Source: Zafaria ginkgonis (GTDB lineage Bacteria > Actinomycetota > Actinomycetes > Actinomycetales > Micrococcaceae). From it: a stretch of 64,000 nucleotides of DNA. Every line of letters starts with the position of its first letter. Within the stretch, counting starts at the first letter, position 1. The notes under the pieces were generated by a model that ran no database searches, was not told where the DNA came from, and saw only the letters and a list, made by a program, of their open reading frames with translations. This document shows, one piece after another, positions 54,996-63,671 of the stretch. The stretch spans positions 186,001 through 250,000 of the forward strand of contig NZ_BAABEO010000012.1 in NCBI RefSeq assembly GCF_039540195.1. Reading direction: 5' to 3'. The translations under genes and the position numbers were made by a program.

Positions 54996-55024
54996 GAAGG
55001 ACCCGTGGATTCCACGGGTCCTTC
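54996..55024 (+). terminator. terminator of the DUF3040 gene
   Basis: A 14-bp perfect stem (54996-55009 with 55011-55024) with a minimal loop, followed by CACCGTTTTAACG with a short T-run. Confidence 0.85.
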
Positions 55025-55093
55025 ACCGTTTTAACGCCCCCCGTTCAACCCCGCAGCGGTGCCGCGTTGTGCCCCACTGCCCTCCCGTCGTCC

Positions 55094-55109
55094 CCCCACT
55101 TCCCTCCAC
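55094..55109 (-). promoter_or_regulatory. inverted copy of MraZ boxes upstream of the mraZ promoter
   Basis: A 16-bp stretch identical, in inverted orientation, to 55194-55209 of the mraZ operator. On the minus strand it reads TGGAG, five bases, TGGGG: two MraZ boxes in the correct 10-bp phase. No minus-strand gene starts here. Confidence 0.6.
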
Positions 55110-55176
55110 CCCGCCCGTTGCCCGGAAAGCCGCGGATGACGTGCGGCGACGCGCCGTCCCGTCCGGCGCGCCGGTT

Positions 55177-55219
55177 TGTCAATCTCGTTGACAGTGGAGG
55201 GAAGTGGGGTAAAGTGGGG
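55177..55219 (+). promoter_or_regulatory. mraZ promoter with three MraZ boxes and a palindrome
   Basis: The -35 TTGACA (55188-55193) and -10 TAAAGT (55210-55215) are 16 nt apart. MraZ boxes TGGAG (55195-55199), TGGGG (55205-55209) and TGGGG (55215-55219) are spaced by five bases, the repeat bound by MraZ oligomers, and overlap the spacer and -10. TGTCAA (55177-55182) and TTGACA (55188-55193) form an inverted repeat with a 5-nt spacer over the -35. Autorepression by MraZ is expected. Confidence 0.85.
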
Positions 55220-55282
55220 CCAAGAAGAGGGCAGGGGAGAAGGTGAGGCGGGAAAGCTCCTTGAACCGAGAAGGCGGTGCTC

Positions 55283-55714
55283 ATGTTCCTAGGGACGTAC
55301 GCACCGCGGCTCGATGAGAAGCACCGCCTGATCCTCCCGGCAAAATTCCGCGACGAGCTGGCCGAAGGGCTGGTCCTGACGCGGGGCCAGGAGCGATGCA
55401 TCTACGTCTTCAGCCAGCGGGAATTCGAACGGGTCCATGAGCAAATGCGACAGGCCCCGCTCTCCTCCCGCCAGGCGAGGGACTACATCCGCCTCTTCCT
55501 CTCCGGCGCGTCGGACGAAACGCCGGACAAGCAGGGCCGGGTCACGATTCCGGCCCCGTTGCGTTCCTACGCGGGGCTCGACCGGGAGGTCACGGTCATC
55601 GGGGCGGGAACACGGGCCGAGATCTGGGACACCAGGGCTTGGACCGAATACCTGGAGGAGAAGGAGGCAGCCTTCTCCGAAACGGACGAAGACATACTGC
55701 CGGGCATCTTCTAG
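55283..55714 (+). CDS. mraZ: transcriptional regulator MraZ
   Basis: 143 aa, the first gene of the division/cell-wall cluster. Two SpoVT/AbrB half-domains are visible: FLGTYAPRLDEKHRLILPAKFRDEL with LTRGQERCIYVF, and then ETPDKQGRVTIPAPLRSYAGLDREVTVIGAGTRAEIWD. The protein forms rings that bind the boxes in its own promoter. ATG 55283 gives the family start MFLGTY; the GTG at 55277 only adds two residues. rsmH follows after 174 bp without a terminator. Confidence 0.96.
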   Translation: MFLGTYAPRLDEKHRLILPAKFRDELAEGLVLTRGQERCIYVFSQREFERVHEQMRQAPLSSRQARDYIRLFLSGASDETPDKQGRVTIPAPLRSYAGLDREVTVIGAGTRAEIWDTRAWTEYLEEKEAAFSETDEDILPGIF

Positions 55715-55888
55715 CGGCGCCCGCCGCCAAGGGCCCGGACGGCGGCTTGGACGAGATCTCCAGCCGCCCGGCAGGCACCGACCTGGCTCACCTTCCCCTG
55801 AGCCAGGCAGGGGCACCGCCGGGCCGGAGGGGGATCTGGCCCAAGCCGCTGCATTGAACGAACACCAACGACGCGGGAAGGGGGCCCT

Positions 55889-56893
55889 GTGGCAGACGAC
55901 GAACGGGACGAGGTTGCGTCGCGTCCGGCGAGTGAGCGGCACGTGCCCGTGCTCCTGGACCGCTGCGTCGGCCTCCTGGAGCCCGGCATCAGGGCCGGGA
56001 TCGAGGCCCGCGGCCGCGCCGTCGTCGTCGACTGCACGCTGGGCATGGGCGGGCACTCCGAGGCGATGCTTGAGCGCTTCCCCGAACTGCACCTGATCGG
56101 GCTGGACCGCGACGAGCAGGCCCTGGCCCTCGCCGGCGCCCGGCTCGAACGCTTCGCCGGCCGCACCGACCTGGTCCACGCCGTGTACGACGAGGTGGCC
56201 GACGTCGTCGCCGACCTCGGCTTCACCGGGGTGGACGGCGTCCTCTTCGACCTGGGCGTGTCCTCCCTGCAGCTGGACGAGCGAGACCGCGGCTTCGCGT
56301 ACTCCTACGACGCCCCGCTGGACATGCGCATGGACACCTCCACGGGCCCCACCGCCGCGGACATCGTGAACGGGTACTCCGAGCAGGAGCTGGTCCGGAT
56401 CATCCGGACCTGGGGCGAGGAGAAGTTCGCCGGGCGCATCGCCTCCTCCATCGTCAAGGCCCGCGAGGCCGCCCCGCTCACCACCACGGGGGAACTGGTC
56501 GCCGCGATCCGCTCCGTCGTCCCGGCGGCGGCCGCCCGCACCGCCGGCCACCCGGCCAAGCGCACCTTCCAGGCCCTGCGCATCGAGGTCAACGAGGAGC
56601 TCGACGTGCTCGACCGCGCGATCCCCGCCGCCATGGGGGCGCTTGAGGTCGGGGGCAGGGTGGTGGTGATGAGCTACCACTCCCTGGAAGACAAGATCAC
56701 CAAGCGGCACTTTGCCGCCGGTTCGCGGTCCTCCGCCCCCGCCGGATTCCCGGTGGAACTGGAGGAGCACAAGGCGCAGTACAAGACGCTGACCCGGGGG
56801 ACCGAAACCCCCACGGCGCAGGAAATCGAAGAGAACCCCCGCGCGGCCTCGGCAAAGCTGAGGGCCGTCGAACGAATCCTGAAGAGGAGCTGA
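55889..56893 (+). CDS. rsmH: 16S rRNA (cytosine(1402)-N4)-methyltransferase
   Basis: 334 aa. It methylates N4 of C1402 in the ribosomal P site, using AdoMet. Signatures: RHVPVLLDRCVGLLEP, VVVDCTLGMGGHSEAML (AdoMet loop), LIGLDRDEQAL, VDGVLFDLGVSSLQLDERDRGFAYS, HPAKRTFQALRIEVNEEL, and SYHSLEDKITKRHF. GTG start with a G-rich ribosome-binding site. The next gene starts two bases after its stop. Confidence 0.97.
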   Translation: MADDERDEVASRPASERHVPVLLDRCVGLLEPGIRAGIEARGRAVVVDCTLGMGGHSEAMLERFPELHLIGLDRDEQALALAGARLERFAGRTDLVHAVYDEVADVVADLGFTGVDGVLFDLGVSSLQLDERDRGFAYSYDAPLDMRMDTSTGPTAADIVNGYSEQELVRIIRTWGEEKFAGRIASSIVKAREAAPLTTTGELVAAIRSVVPAAAARTAGHPAKRTFQALRIEVNEELDVLDRAIPAAMGALEVGGRVVVMSYHSLEDKITKRHFAAGSRSSAPAGFPVELEEHKAQYKTLTRGTETPTAQEIEENPRAASAKLRAVERILKRS

Positions 56894-56895
56894 CC

Positions 56896-57588
56896 ATGGG
56901 CATCCGGTCCCAGACGCGTGTTGTGCCGCACGGGATTCCCGCCACGGCGGTGGACGGGGCCACGGCCCGCGCCCTCGTTCCGGAGCCCGGGCACGGTGCG
57001 CCCGAACCCCGGCGGCGGACCGCCCTCTCGGTTGTCCCCGCCGTGGTGGGAGGCCGCCGGCTGCCGTTCGCCGTCTTCTGCTTCGGGGTGATGCTGGCCG
57101 CCCTGGCCACGGTCCTGGTGCTGAACATCTCCGTCTCCGGCGGGCAGTACGAGGTCGTCAAGCTGCGCAACCAGGAGCAGGCGCTGACCCAGGAGAACGA
57201 GGCCCTGTCCCAGCAGGCCCAGAAGCTGGAGGCCCCCCAAAGCGTTGCGGCCAAGGCGGCCGAACTCGGCATGGTGGTTCCCGGCTCCGTCGCCTCGATC
57301 GACCTCGACACCCTCAAGGTCGCCGGCACCTCCTCCGCGGCCAAGGCCGAGGAGAGCCCCACCTCGCTCGTTGCCGACAGGGAAACCGCGGCCGGCGCCG
57401 CGTCCGCCGCCGAACCGGCCACCGACCCTGTGGCGGAAGACCCGGCCGCCGAGAACTCCGTCGCGGAGGACCCGGCCAACGAGCCGGTCGCGGAGGTGCC
57501 GGCCCGGACGGTGGACGCGGAGTTCACCGAGCAGGAACTCAATGGCGGAACGATTCCTGCCCCGGCGCAGCAGGAGCCGAAGAACTAG
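56896..57588 (+). CDS. ftsL: FtsL-like cell division membrane protein
   Basis: 230 aa, a single-pass protein with a cytoplasmic N-terminus of about 57 residues, one helix at about 57-77 (FAVFCFGVMLAALATVLVLNI), a coiled coil (YEVVKLRNQEQALTQENEALSQQAQKLEAPQSVAAKAAELGMV) and a long acidic Ala/Glu/Pro tail. FtsL bridges FtsB and FtsQ in the divisome. It is assigned by place in the cluster and layout, since FtsL sequence is poorly conserved. AAGAGGAGC precedes ATG. A 22-bp duplication follows, carrying a second copy of the stop region. Confidence 0.82.
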   Translation: MGIRSQTRVVPHGIPATAVDGATARALVPEPGHGAPEPRRRTALSVVPAVVGGRRLPFAVFCFGVMLAALATVLVLNISVSGGQYEVVKLRNQEQALTQENEALSQQAQKLEAPQSVAAKAAELGMVVPGSVASIDLDTLKVAGTSSAAKAEESPTSLVADRETAAGAASAAEPATDPVAEDPAAENSVAEDPANEPVAEVPARTVDAEFTEQELNGGTIPAPAQQEPKN

Positions 57589-57610
57589 CCAGCAGCAGCC
57601 GAAGAACTAG
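57568..57610 (+). repeat. 22-bp-period duplication across the ftsL stop codon
   Basis: Copies 57568-57588 and 57590-57610 (21 nt each) differ at one base. Both end in GAAGAACTAG, so the stop codon and its context are doubled before ftsI. Confidence 0.85.
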
Positions 57611-57630
57611 CACGACGCGAGGATTGATGG

Positions 57631-59478
57631 ATGGCAGCGCCACGTACCGGGACCGCCGGCACCCGCACGGGGGACGACGGAGCCCGGCGACAGCCGCGCA
57701 CGGGGGTCCGGCTGCGGGTCGGCCTGGCCATGGCCCTGGTGATGCTGCTGGTGCTCGGCGGGCGCCTGTTCTTCGTCCAGGGGCTTGACCCGGAAGGCAT
57801 CGCCCAGGCCGCGGTGAAGAACCGCATCCGCGCCCAGACCATCCAGGCCGAACGCGGGCAGATCCTGGATTCGGAGGGGCGCGTGCTGGCCGCCAGCGTC
57901 GAACGCTACGACCTCGTCGTCAACCAGCGCCTGCTCAAGTCCGAGTTCACGCGCAAGAACCAGCAGAGCGGCGAACGCGAGAAGGTCGCCATCGACCAGG
58001 CCATCGCCGAACTGGTCCCGCTCCTTGACCAGGACGCGGAAACCCTGCGCACCTCGATCGTGGGCCGGGACGGGGCCGAGAAGAAGGGCTACTCCTACGT
58101 CGCCAAGGGCGTCACGCCCGAGGTCCGCAACGCGGTCCTGGCGGTCGGCATCCCCAGCCTCACCAGCGAACAGCGCACCGAGCGCAACTACCCCAACGGT
58201 TCCGTCGCCGGCAGCATCCTCGGTTTTACGACCTCCGACGGCAAGGCCGCCGAGGGCCTTGAGCTGAGCCAGGACGAGGCCCTCAGCGGCACCGACGGCA
58301 AGAAGACCTACGAGGTCGGTGCCGACGGCATCCGCATTCCGATGGCCACCATGCAGGAGGTGGACGCGGTCGACGGCCAGGACGTGCGCCTGACCATCAA
58401 CAGCGACATCCAGTGGGCCGCCCAGGAGGCGGTCATGGCCAAGCAGAAGCAGTTCAAGGCCGAGTGGGTCAACGCCGTTGTGGTCGAGGTGAAGACCGGC
58501 AAGATCCGGGCGCTGGCGGACTCGACCACCGTGGACCCCTCCGACCCCGGGGCCACCGACCCCGAGTTCCGCACCTCCACCACCGTCACCCAGGCGTTCG
58601 AACCCGGCTCCACCGGCAAGGTTGGCACCTTCGCCGCGGCCCTCGAGGAGGGCGTCGTGGAGCCCACGGAGGAGTTCACGGTCAAGAACTCCTACACCAT
58701 CCAGAACGAGAAGATCAACGACTCGCTCAAGCACGCCACGTTCCAGATGACCGCGGCGGGCATCTTCGCGCGCTCCTACAACACCGGCACCGTCAAGATC
58801 GGCAGCCGCCTGACCAACGAGCAGCGCTACGAGTGGATGAAGAAACTGGGCATCGGAACCAGGATCGACATCGGGCTGCCGTCCTCCAACCCGGGCATCT
58901 TCGCCCCGCCCGCCGCCTGGGACCGCCGCCAGCAGTTCACCACCATGTTCGGGCAGGCCTACACGCAGACCGCCCTGCACACCGCCAAGATCTTCCAGAC
59001 GGTGGGCAACCACGGCGTGCAGATCGAGCCCAGCCTCATCGAGGCCTACGTCGATCCGGACGGCACCGAGCACCCGGTCGAGGCAGCCACGCCCACGCGC
59101 ATCTTCTCCGAGGAGACCTCCGAGGAGATGCGGCGCATGATGGAGACCGTCGTCGACGCCGGTACCGGCACCCTGATGGCCATCGAGGGCTACCGGGTGG
59201 GCGGCAAGTCCGGCACGGGCCAGGCCGCCGGGCCGACCGGCGTGTACGACGGCCACACCAGTTCCTTCGCCGGCATGGTCCCGATCGATGACCCGAAGTA
59301 CCTCGTGGTGGTCACCATGCACCGCCCCAAGGGCAATTGGCGCAGTTGGTCGGTCGGTGATACCTTCACCCGCATCATGAGCCAGACCCTGAACACGTAC
59401 GACGTGGCGCCGAGCACCACGGAATCCCAAGCCTACAAAGTCTTTGTCGGCAAGAACCAGAAGTACAGCTGGGACTGA
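57631..59478 (+). CDS. ftsI: peptidoglycan transpeptidase FtsI (PBP3-type)
   Basis: 615 aa, the septal class B penicillin-binding protein. N-terminal basic tail, one helix (about 32-50, VGLAMALVMLLVLGGRLFFV), a dimerisation domain with TIQAERGQILDSEGRVLA, and the transpeptidase domain. Its active-site serine is in FEPGSTGKVGTF (S327-T-G-K330), with SYNTG (SxN motif) and GGKSGTGQA (KSG motif). No PASTA domains are present. ATG 57631 has a GAGG site; the stop overlaps murE in TGATG. Confidence 0.96.
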   Translation: MAAPRTGTAGTRTGDDGARRQPRTGVRLRVGLAMALVMLLVLGGRLFFVQGLDPEGIAQAAVKNRIRAQTIQAERGQILDSEGRVLAASVERYDLVVNQRLLKSEFTRKNQQSGEREKVAIDQAIAELVPLLDQDAETLRTSIVGRDGAEKKGYSYVAKGVTPEVRNAVLAVGIPSLTSEQRTERNYPNGSVAGSILGFTTSDGKAAEGLELSQDEALSGTDGKKTYEVGADGIRIPMATMQEVDAVDGQDVRLTINSDIQWAAQEAVMAKQKQFKAEWVNAVVVEVKTGKIRALADSTTVDPSDPGATDPEFRTSTTVTQAFEPGSTGKVGTFAAALEEGVVEPTEEFTVKNSYTIQNEKINDSLKHATFQMTAAGIFARSYNTGTVKIGSRLTNEQRYEWMKKLGIGTRIDIGLPSSNPGIFAPPAAWDRRQQFTTMFGQAYTQTALHTAKIFQTVGNHGVQIEPSLIEAYVDPDGTEHPVEAATPTRIFSEETSEEMRRMMETVVDAGTGTLMAIEGYRVGGKSGTGQAAGPTGVYDGHTSSFAGMVPIDDPKYLVVVTMHRPKGNWRSWSVGDTFTRIMSQTLNTYDVAPSTTESQAYKVFVGKNQKYSWD

Positions 59479-61091
59479 TGAACACGAACACCACTGCGGC
59501 CCGCGACGCCGAGCGCGCCTTCCGCCCTGCCACCGCACCCGCCCTGTCCCTGGCCGACCTCGCAGCCGCCCCACACGCCGGCCTCAGGCTGGAAGGGGAC
59601 GGGTCCGCCGTCGTGCACGGGGTCTGCCTGGACTCCCGCGCCGTCCTGCCCGGGGACCTCTACGCGGCCGTGCCCGGCGCCAACCGCCACGGCGCCGACT
59701 TCGCCGCCGCGGCCGCCGCCGCCGGCGCCGCCGCGGTGCTCACCGACGAGGAGGGCCTGGCCCGGGTCCGCGCCGCCGGCCTGCCCGCACTGGTGGCCGG
59801 CTCCGTGCGCGCCGCGGTGGGGCCCCTCGCCGCCCTTCTGCACGGCACCGCCTCCGGACCGGCGCTGGTCGGCGTCACCGGAACCAACGGCAAGACCACC
59901 ACCACCTACTTCGCCACCTCGCTGCTGCGCGCCCTCGGGCAGCGGACCGGGCTGGTCGGCACCATCGAGATCGTCGCCGGCGACACCCGCATCCCCAGCG
60001 TCCTGACCACCCCGGAGGCCCCGCAGCTGCACGCCCTGATGGCCCGCATGCGCGAGGCCGGCGTGGACACGGCCGCGATGGAGGTCTCCTCCCACTCCAT
60101 CGACTACGGGCGCATCGGCGGGCTGGCCTTCGAAGTGGCCGGCTTCACCAACCTCACCCAGGACCACTTGGACCTGCACGGCACCATGGAGGAGTACTTC
60201 GCCTCCAAGGCCCGCCTGTTCGAGTCCTCCCGCACCCGCCGCGCCGTGGTCACGGTCGATGACGCGTGGGGCCGCCGCATGGCGGAGGCCTCCACCGCCG
60301 AGACGTGGACGCTGGCCACCGCGGCCGGGACGGAGGGGAGCGACGCCGACTGGCGGGTCCGCGCGATCGTGGCCGACGGGCTGGGCCACCGCTTCGAGGT
60401 GGCCGGACCCGACGGCGCGCTGCTGCGCGCCCGCACCGGGCTGCCCGGCCTGTTCAACGTCTCCAACGCCGCCCTGGCCCTGCTGATGGTCCACGCCGCC
60501 GGGACGCCGCTGGAGGACCTCCAGCGCGTGCTCGAGGAGGCCGACCCGCTGACCGTCGAGGTTCCCGGGCGCATGCAGGTCATCGCCCAGCGCCCGGCGG
60601 CGATCGTGGACTTCGCCCACAACCCCGACGCGCTCCAGCGCGCGCTGGAGTCGGTGGACAGCACCCGTCCCGGGGCCCGCACGATCGTGGTCTTCGGCGC
60701 GACCGGCCAGCGCGACGCCACCAAGCGCCCGGTCATGGGCGCGGTCGCCGCCCGGCACGCGGACGTTGTGGTGGTCACCGACGACGACCCGCACGACGAG
60801 GAACCCGCGGGCATCCGGGCTGCCGTGCTGGCCGGCGCCCGCGACGCGGTCGCCGGCGGAGCCCGTGCCGCCGACGTTCTCGAGGTGGCGCCGCGCGCGG
60901 CCGCCATCGCCGCGGCCGTGGACCTCGCCGGGCCGGAGGACACCATCCTGGTGGCCGGGCGCGGCCACGAGGTCTGGCAGGAGGTCCGGGGCGTGAACCT
61001 GCCCCTGGACGACCGCGTGGAACTGCGCGGAGCCCTGCGCGCACGCGGCTTCCTGCCCGCCGATTCCGCCCACTCCACCGCCAAAGGGTAA
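59478..61091 (+). CDS. murE: UDP-MurNAc-tripeptide synthetase
   Basis: 537 aa. It adds the third residue to the peptide stem of the cell-wall precursor. ATP loop GVTGTNGKTTTTYF, then TTPEAPQLHALMARM, MEVSSHSIDYGRIGGLAFEV and NLTQDHLDLHGTMEEYFASKARLF, with VVVFGATGQRDATKRP near the C-terminus. At the position that selects the amino acid, diaminopimelate enzymes have DNPR; here it is DDDPHDEEP, consistent with L-lysine as in Arthrobacter-type walls (inference). The long Ala-rich N-terminus is unusual but in frame. ATG overlaps the ftsI stop by one base. Confidence 0.94.
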   Translation: MNTNTTAARDAERAFRPATAPALSLADLAAAPHAGLRLEGDGSAVVHGVCLDSRAVLPGDLYAAVPGANRHGADFAAAAAAAGAAAVLTDEEGLARVRAAGLPALVAGSVRAAVGPLAALLHGTASGPALVGVTGTNGKTTTTYFATSLLRALGQRTGLVGTIEIVAGDTRIPSVLTTPEAPQLHALMARMREAGVDTAAMEVSSHSIDYGRIGGLAFEVAGFTNLTQDHLDLHGTMEEYFASKARLFESSRTRRAVVTVDDAWGRRMAEASTAETWTLATAAGTEGSDADWRVRAIVADGLGHRFEVAGPDGALLRARTGLPGLFNVSNAALALLMVHAAGTPLEDLQRVLEEADPLTVEVPGRMQVIAQRPAAIVDFAHNPDALQRALESVDSTRPGARTIVVFGATGQRDATKRPVMGAVAARHADVVVVTDDDPHDEEPAGIRAAVLAGARDAVAGGARAADVLEVAPRAAAIAAAVDLAGPEDTILVAGRGHEVWQEVRGVNLPLDDRVELRGALRARGFLPADSAHSTAKG

Positions 61092-61104
61092 AGTCCACCT
61101 AGCC

Positions 61105-62568
61105 ATGATTTATCTCAGTACCGCCGAAATTGCGGCCATTACCGGCGGCCGCCCGACGGCGACCGCACTTCCCGAGACCGAGGTCCGCGGCGTTGCCACG
61201 GACTCGCGCGAATGCGCGCCCGGCTGGCTGTTCGTCGCCAAGCCCGGTGCCGCTTCCGACGGCCACCACTTCGTTCCGCAGGCCTTCGCGGCCGGCGCCG
61301 TGCTGGCCTTGGCCGAGCGCGAAACCACCGCCGCCGACGGCACGGTGCACCCCGCCGTGATCGTTCCCGACGCCGTTCTGGCCATGGGGAAGATCGCCGC
61401 GCACACCGTGGCCCGGCTGCGCGAAACCAACGCCCTGCGCACGGTGGGGATCACCGGCTCCGCCGGGAAGACGACCACCAAGGACCTGCTCGCCGCCATC
61501 CTGGCCGGCACCGGGGAAACCGTCGCCCCGATCGGTTCCTACAACGGGGAGGTCGGCGTCCCGCTGACCGTCTTCAAGGCCACGGATCAGACCCGCAACC
61601 TGGTCGTCGAGATGGGCGCCACCGGCGTCGGGCACATCGAGTACCTGGCCCGCATGGTCCGTCCCGAGGTCGGCGTCGTGCTCTGCGTGGGCAGCGCCCA
61701 CGCGGGCGAGTTCGGCGGGACCGAAAACATCGCCCGCGCCAAGGGCGAACTGGTCGAGGCCCTCCCGGAGGACGGCACCGCGGTGCTGAACCTGGACGAT
61801 CCGGCCGTGGCCGCCATGGCCTCGCGCACCCGCGCCGCCGTGCTCGGCTTCGGCGAGCAGGCCCCGGCCGGCGCCGTGTCCGCCGAGGACGTCGAGGTGG
61901 ACCGCGACGGGCATCCCCACTTCACGCTGCGCCTGCCGGACGGCTCCGCCCACCCGGTGCGCAGCGGCCTGATCGGCCGCCACCACGTGACCAACCTGCT
62001 GGCCGCCGCGGCCGCCGCGTACGCCCTCGGCGTCGACGGGGCCGCCATCGCCGCCGCCCTCACCGGGCGCGGGCCGGCCAGCCGCTGGCGCATGGAGCGC
62101 ACCGACCGCCCCGACAGCGTCACCGTCATCAACGACGCCTACAACGCCAACCCCGATTCCATGCGCGCGGCCCTGCGCACGCTGGCCGAACTCGGCCTGC
62201 CGGACGGCCAGGGACAGGCCCGGCGCACCTGGGCCGTGCTGGGCGAAATGCTCGAACTGGGCGAGGACTCCGTGCTGGAGCACGACCTGCTTGGCCGGCT
62301 GGCGGTGCGCCTGAACATCAAGAAGCTCGTCGTCGTCGGCCACGGGGCCAAGGCCGCCTACAACTCGGCAGTCCTCGAAGGCAGCTGGGGCGACGAGGCG
62401 ATGTTCGTGGAGACCGCCGAAGAGGCCGAACGCCTGCTCAACGAGCGGCTGCGGCCCGGAGACATCGTCCTGTTCAAGTCCTCCAACGGGGCAGGGCTGC
62501 GCTTCCTGGGCGACCGGCTGGCAACGACCGCGGGCGGCCTCGCCGCCGGGGAGGAGAGCGTCCGGTGA
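61105..62568 (+). CDS. murF: UDP-MurNAc-tripeptide--D-Ala-D-Ala ligase
   Basis: 487 aa. It adds D-Ala-D-Ala to finish the pentapeptide. ATP loop TVGITGSAGKTTTKDLLAA, then SYNGEVGVPLTVFKA, MGATGVGHIEYLARMVRP, INDAYNANPDSMRAALRTLAE and VLGEMLELGEDSVLEHD. A possible internal promoter box TAAAGT lies 10 nt before the ATG. The start of mraY overlaps its last four bases. Confidence 0.95.
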   Translation: MIYLSTAEIAAITGGRPTATALPETEVRGVATDSRECAPGWLFVAKPGAASDGHHFVPQAFAAGAVLALAERETTAADGTVHPAVIVPDAVLAMGKIAAHTVARLRETNALRTVGITGSAGKTTTKDLLAAILAGTGETVAPIGSYNGEVGVPLTVFKATDQTRNLVVEMGATGVGHIEYLARMVRPEVGVVLCVGSAHAGEFGGTENIARAKGELVEALPEDGTAVLNLDDPAVAAMASRTRAAVLGFGEQAPAGAVSAEDVEVDRDGHPHFTLRLPDGSAHPVRSGLIGRHHVTNLLAAAAAAYALGVDGAAIAAALTGRGPASRWRMERTDRPDSVTVINDAYNANPDSMRAALRTLAELGLPDGQGQARRTWAVLGEMLELGEDSVLEHDLLGRLAVRLNIKKLVVVGHGAKAAYNSAVLEGSWGDEAMFVETAEEAERLLNERLRPGDIVLFKSSNGAGLRFLGDRLATTAGGLAAGEESVR

Positions 62569-63671
62569 TCGCCCTCATCATTGGCGCGGGCTCGGCGCTG
62601 CTGCTGTCGCTGCTGGGCACGCCGCTGTTCATCAAGCTGCTTGTCAAACAGGGGTACGGACAGTTCGTCCGCGACGACGGGCCGACGTCCCACCACACCA
62701 AGCGCGGCACCCCCACCATGGGCGGTGCCGTCATCGTGCTGGCCGTGCTGATCGCCTACTTCGGCACGCACGGGATCCTGTCGCTGATCAGCGACCACTC
62801 CGCCGGTCCCACGGTCAGCGGCCTGGTGCTGCTGTTCCTGACGGTCGGCATGGGGCTGGTCGGATTCCTCGACGACTTCATCAAGATCTCCAAGCAGCGC
62901 AGCCTGGGCCTGCGGGCCTGGCAGAAGATCGTGCTCCAGGCCGCGGTCGGCATCGCCTTCGCCATCCTGGCCCTGCAGTTCCCCAACGACAAGGGCCTCA
63001 CCCCGGCCTCCACGCACATCTCCTTCATCCGCGACCTGAACATCGACCTGGCCTTCGCCGGGCCGCTGCTCGGGGCCATCCTGTTCGTGCTCTGGGCCAA
63101 CCTGATCATCACCGGCACCACCAACGGCGTGAACCTCACCGACGGCCTGGACGGACTCGCCACGGGCGCCGCCATCATGGTCTTCGCCGCCTACACGCTG
63201 ATGGGCATCTGGCAGTACAACCAGGCCTGCGGTTCCTCCCGCTCCATCGGCACCGTCTGCTACGAGGTCCGCGACCCCATGGACCTGGCCCTGCTCGGGG
63301 CCATCCTCTGCGGCGCCCTGGTGGGCTTCCTGTGGTGGAACACCTCGCCGGCGAAGATCTTCATGGGCGACACCGGCTCGCTGGCCATCGGCGGCGCCGT
63401 CGCGGCCTTCGCCATCCTCTCCCGCACCGAACTGCTGCTGGTCGTGCTGGCCGGGCTGTTCGTGATGATCACCCTGTCGGTGATCATCCAGGTCGGGTAC
63501 TTCAAGATCAGCGGCGGCAAGCGCGTGTTCAAGATGGCGCCGCTGCAGCACCACTTCGAACTCAAGGGCTGGGCGGAAGTGACGGTCGTGGTCCGGTTCT
63601 GGATCCTCGGCGGCCTCTTCGTCGCCGCCGGCCTGGGAATCTTCTACGCCGAATGGGTGGTGGGACTGTGA
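62565..63671 (+). CDS. mraY: phospho-MurNAc-pentapeptide translocase MraY
   Basis: 368 aa with about ten membrane helices. It joins the precursor to undecaprenyl phosphate to form lipid I. Motifs: FVRDDGPTSHHTKRGTPTMGG, the metal/active-site loops GLVGFLDDFIKISKQRSLGL and NGVNLTDGLDGLATG, WNTSPAKIFMGDTGSLAIGG, and KMAPLQHHFELKGWAE. GTG 62565 overlaps the murF stop, and ATG-free starts with this 4-bp overlap are normal for the cluster. The stop overlaps murD. Confidence 0.97.
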   Translation: MIALIIGAGSALLLSLLGTPLFIKLLVKQGYGQFVRDDGPTSHHTKRGTPTMGGAVIVLAVLIAYFGTHGILSLISDHSAGPTVSGLVLLFLTVGMGLVGFLDDFIKISKQRSLGLRAWQKIVLQAAVGIAFAILALQFPNDKGLTPASTHISFIRDLNIDLAFAGPLLGAILFVLWANLIITGTTNGVNLTDGLDGLATGAAIMVFAAYTLMGIWQYNQACGSSRSIGTVCYEVRDPMDLALLGAILCGALVGFLWWNTSPAKIFMGDTGSLAIGGAVAAFAILSRTELLLVVLAGLFVMITLSVIIQVGYFKISGGKRVFKMAPLQHHFELKGWAEVTVVVRFWILGGLFVAAGLGIFYAEWVVGL

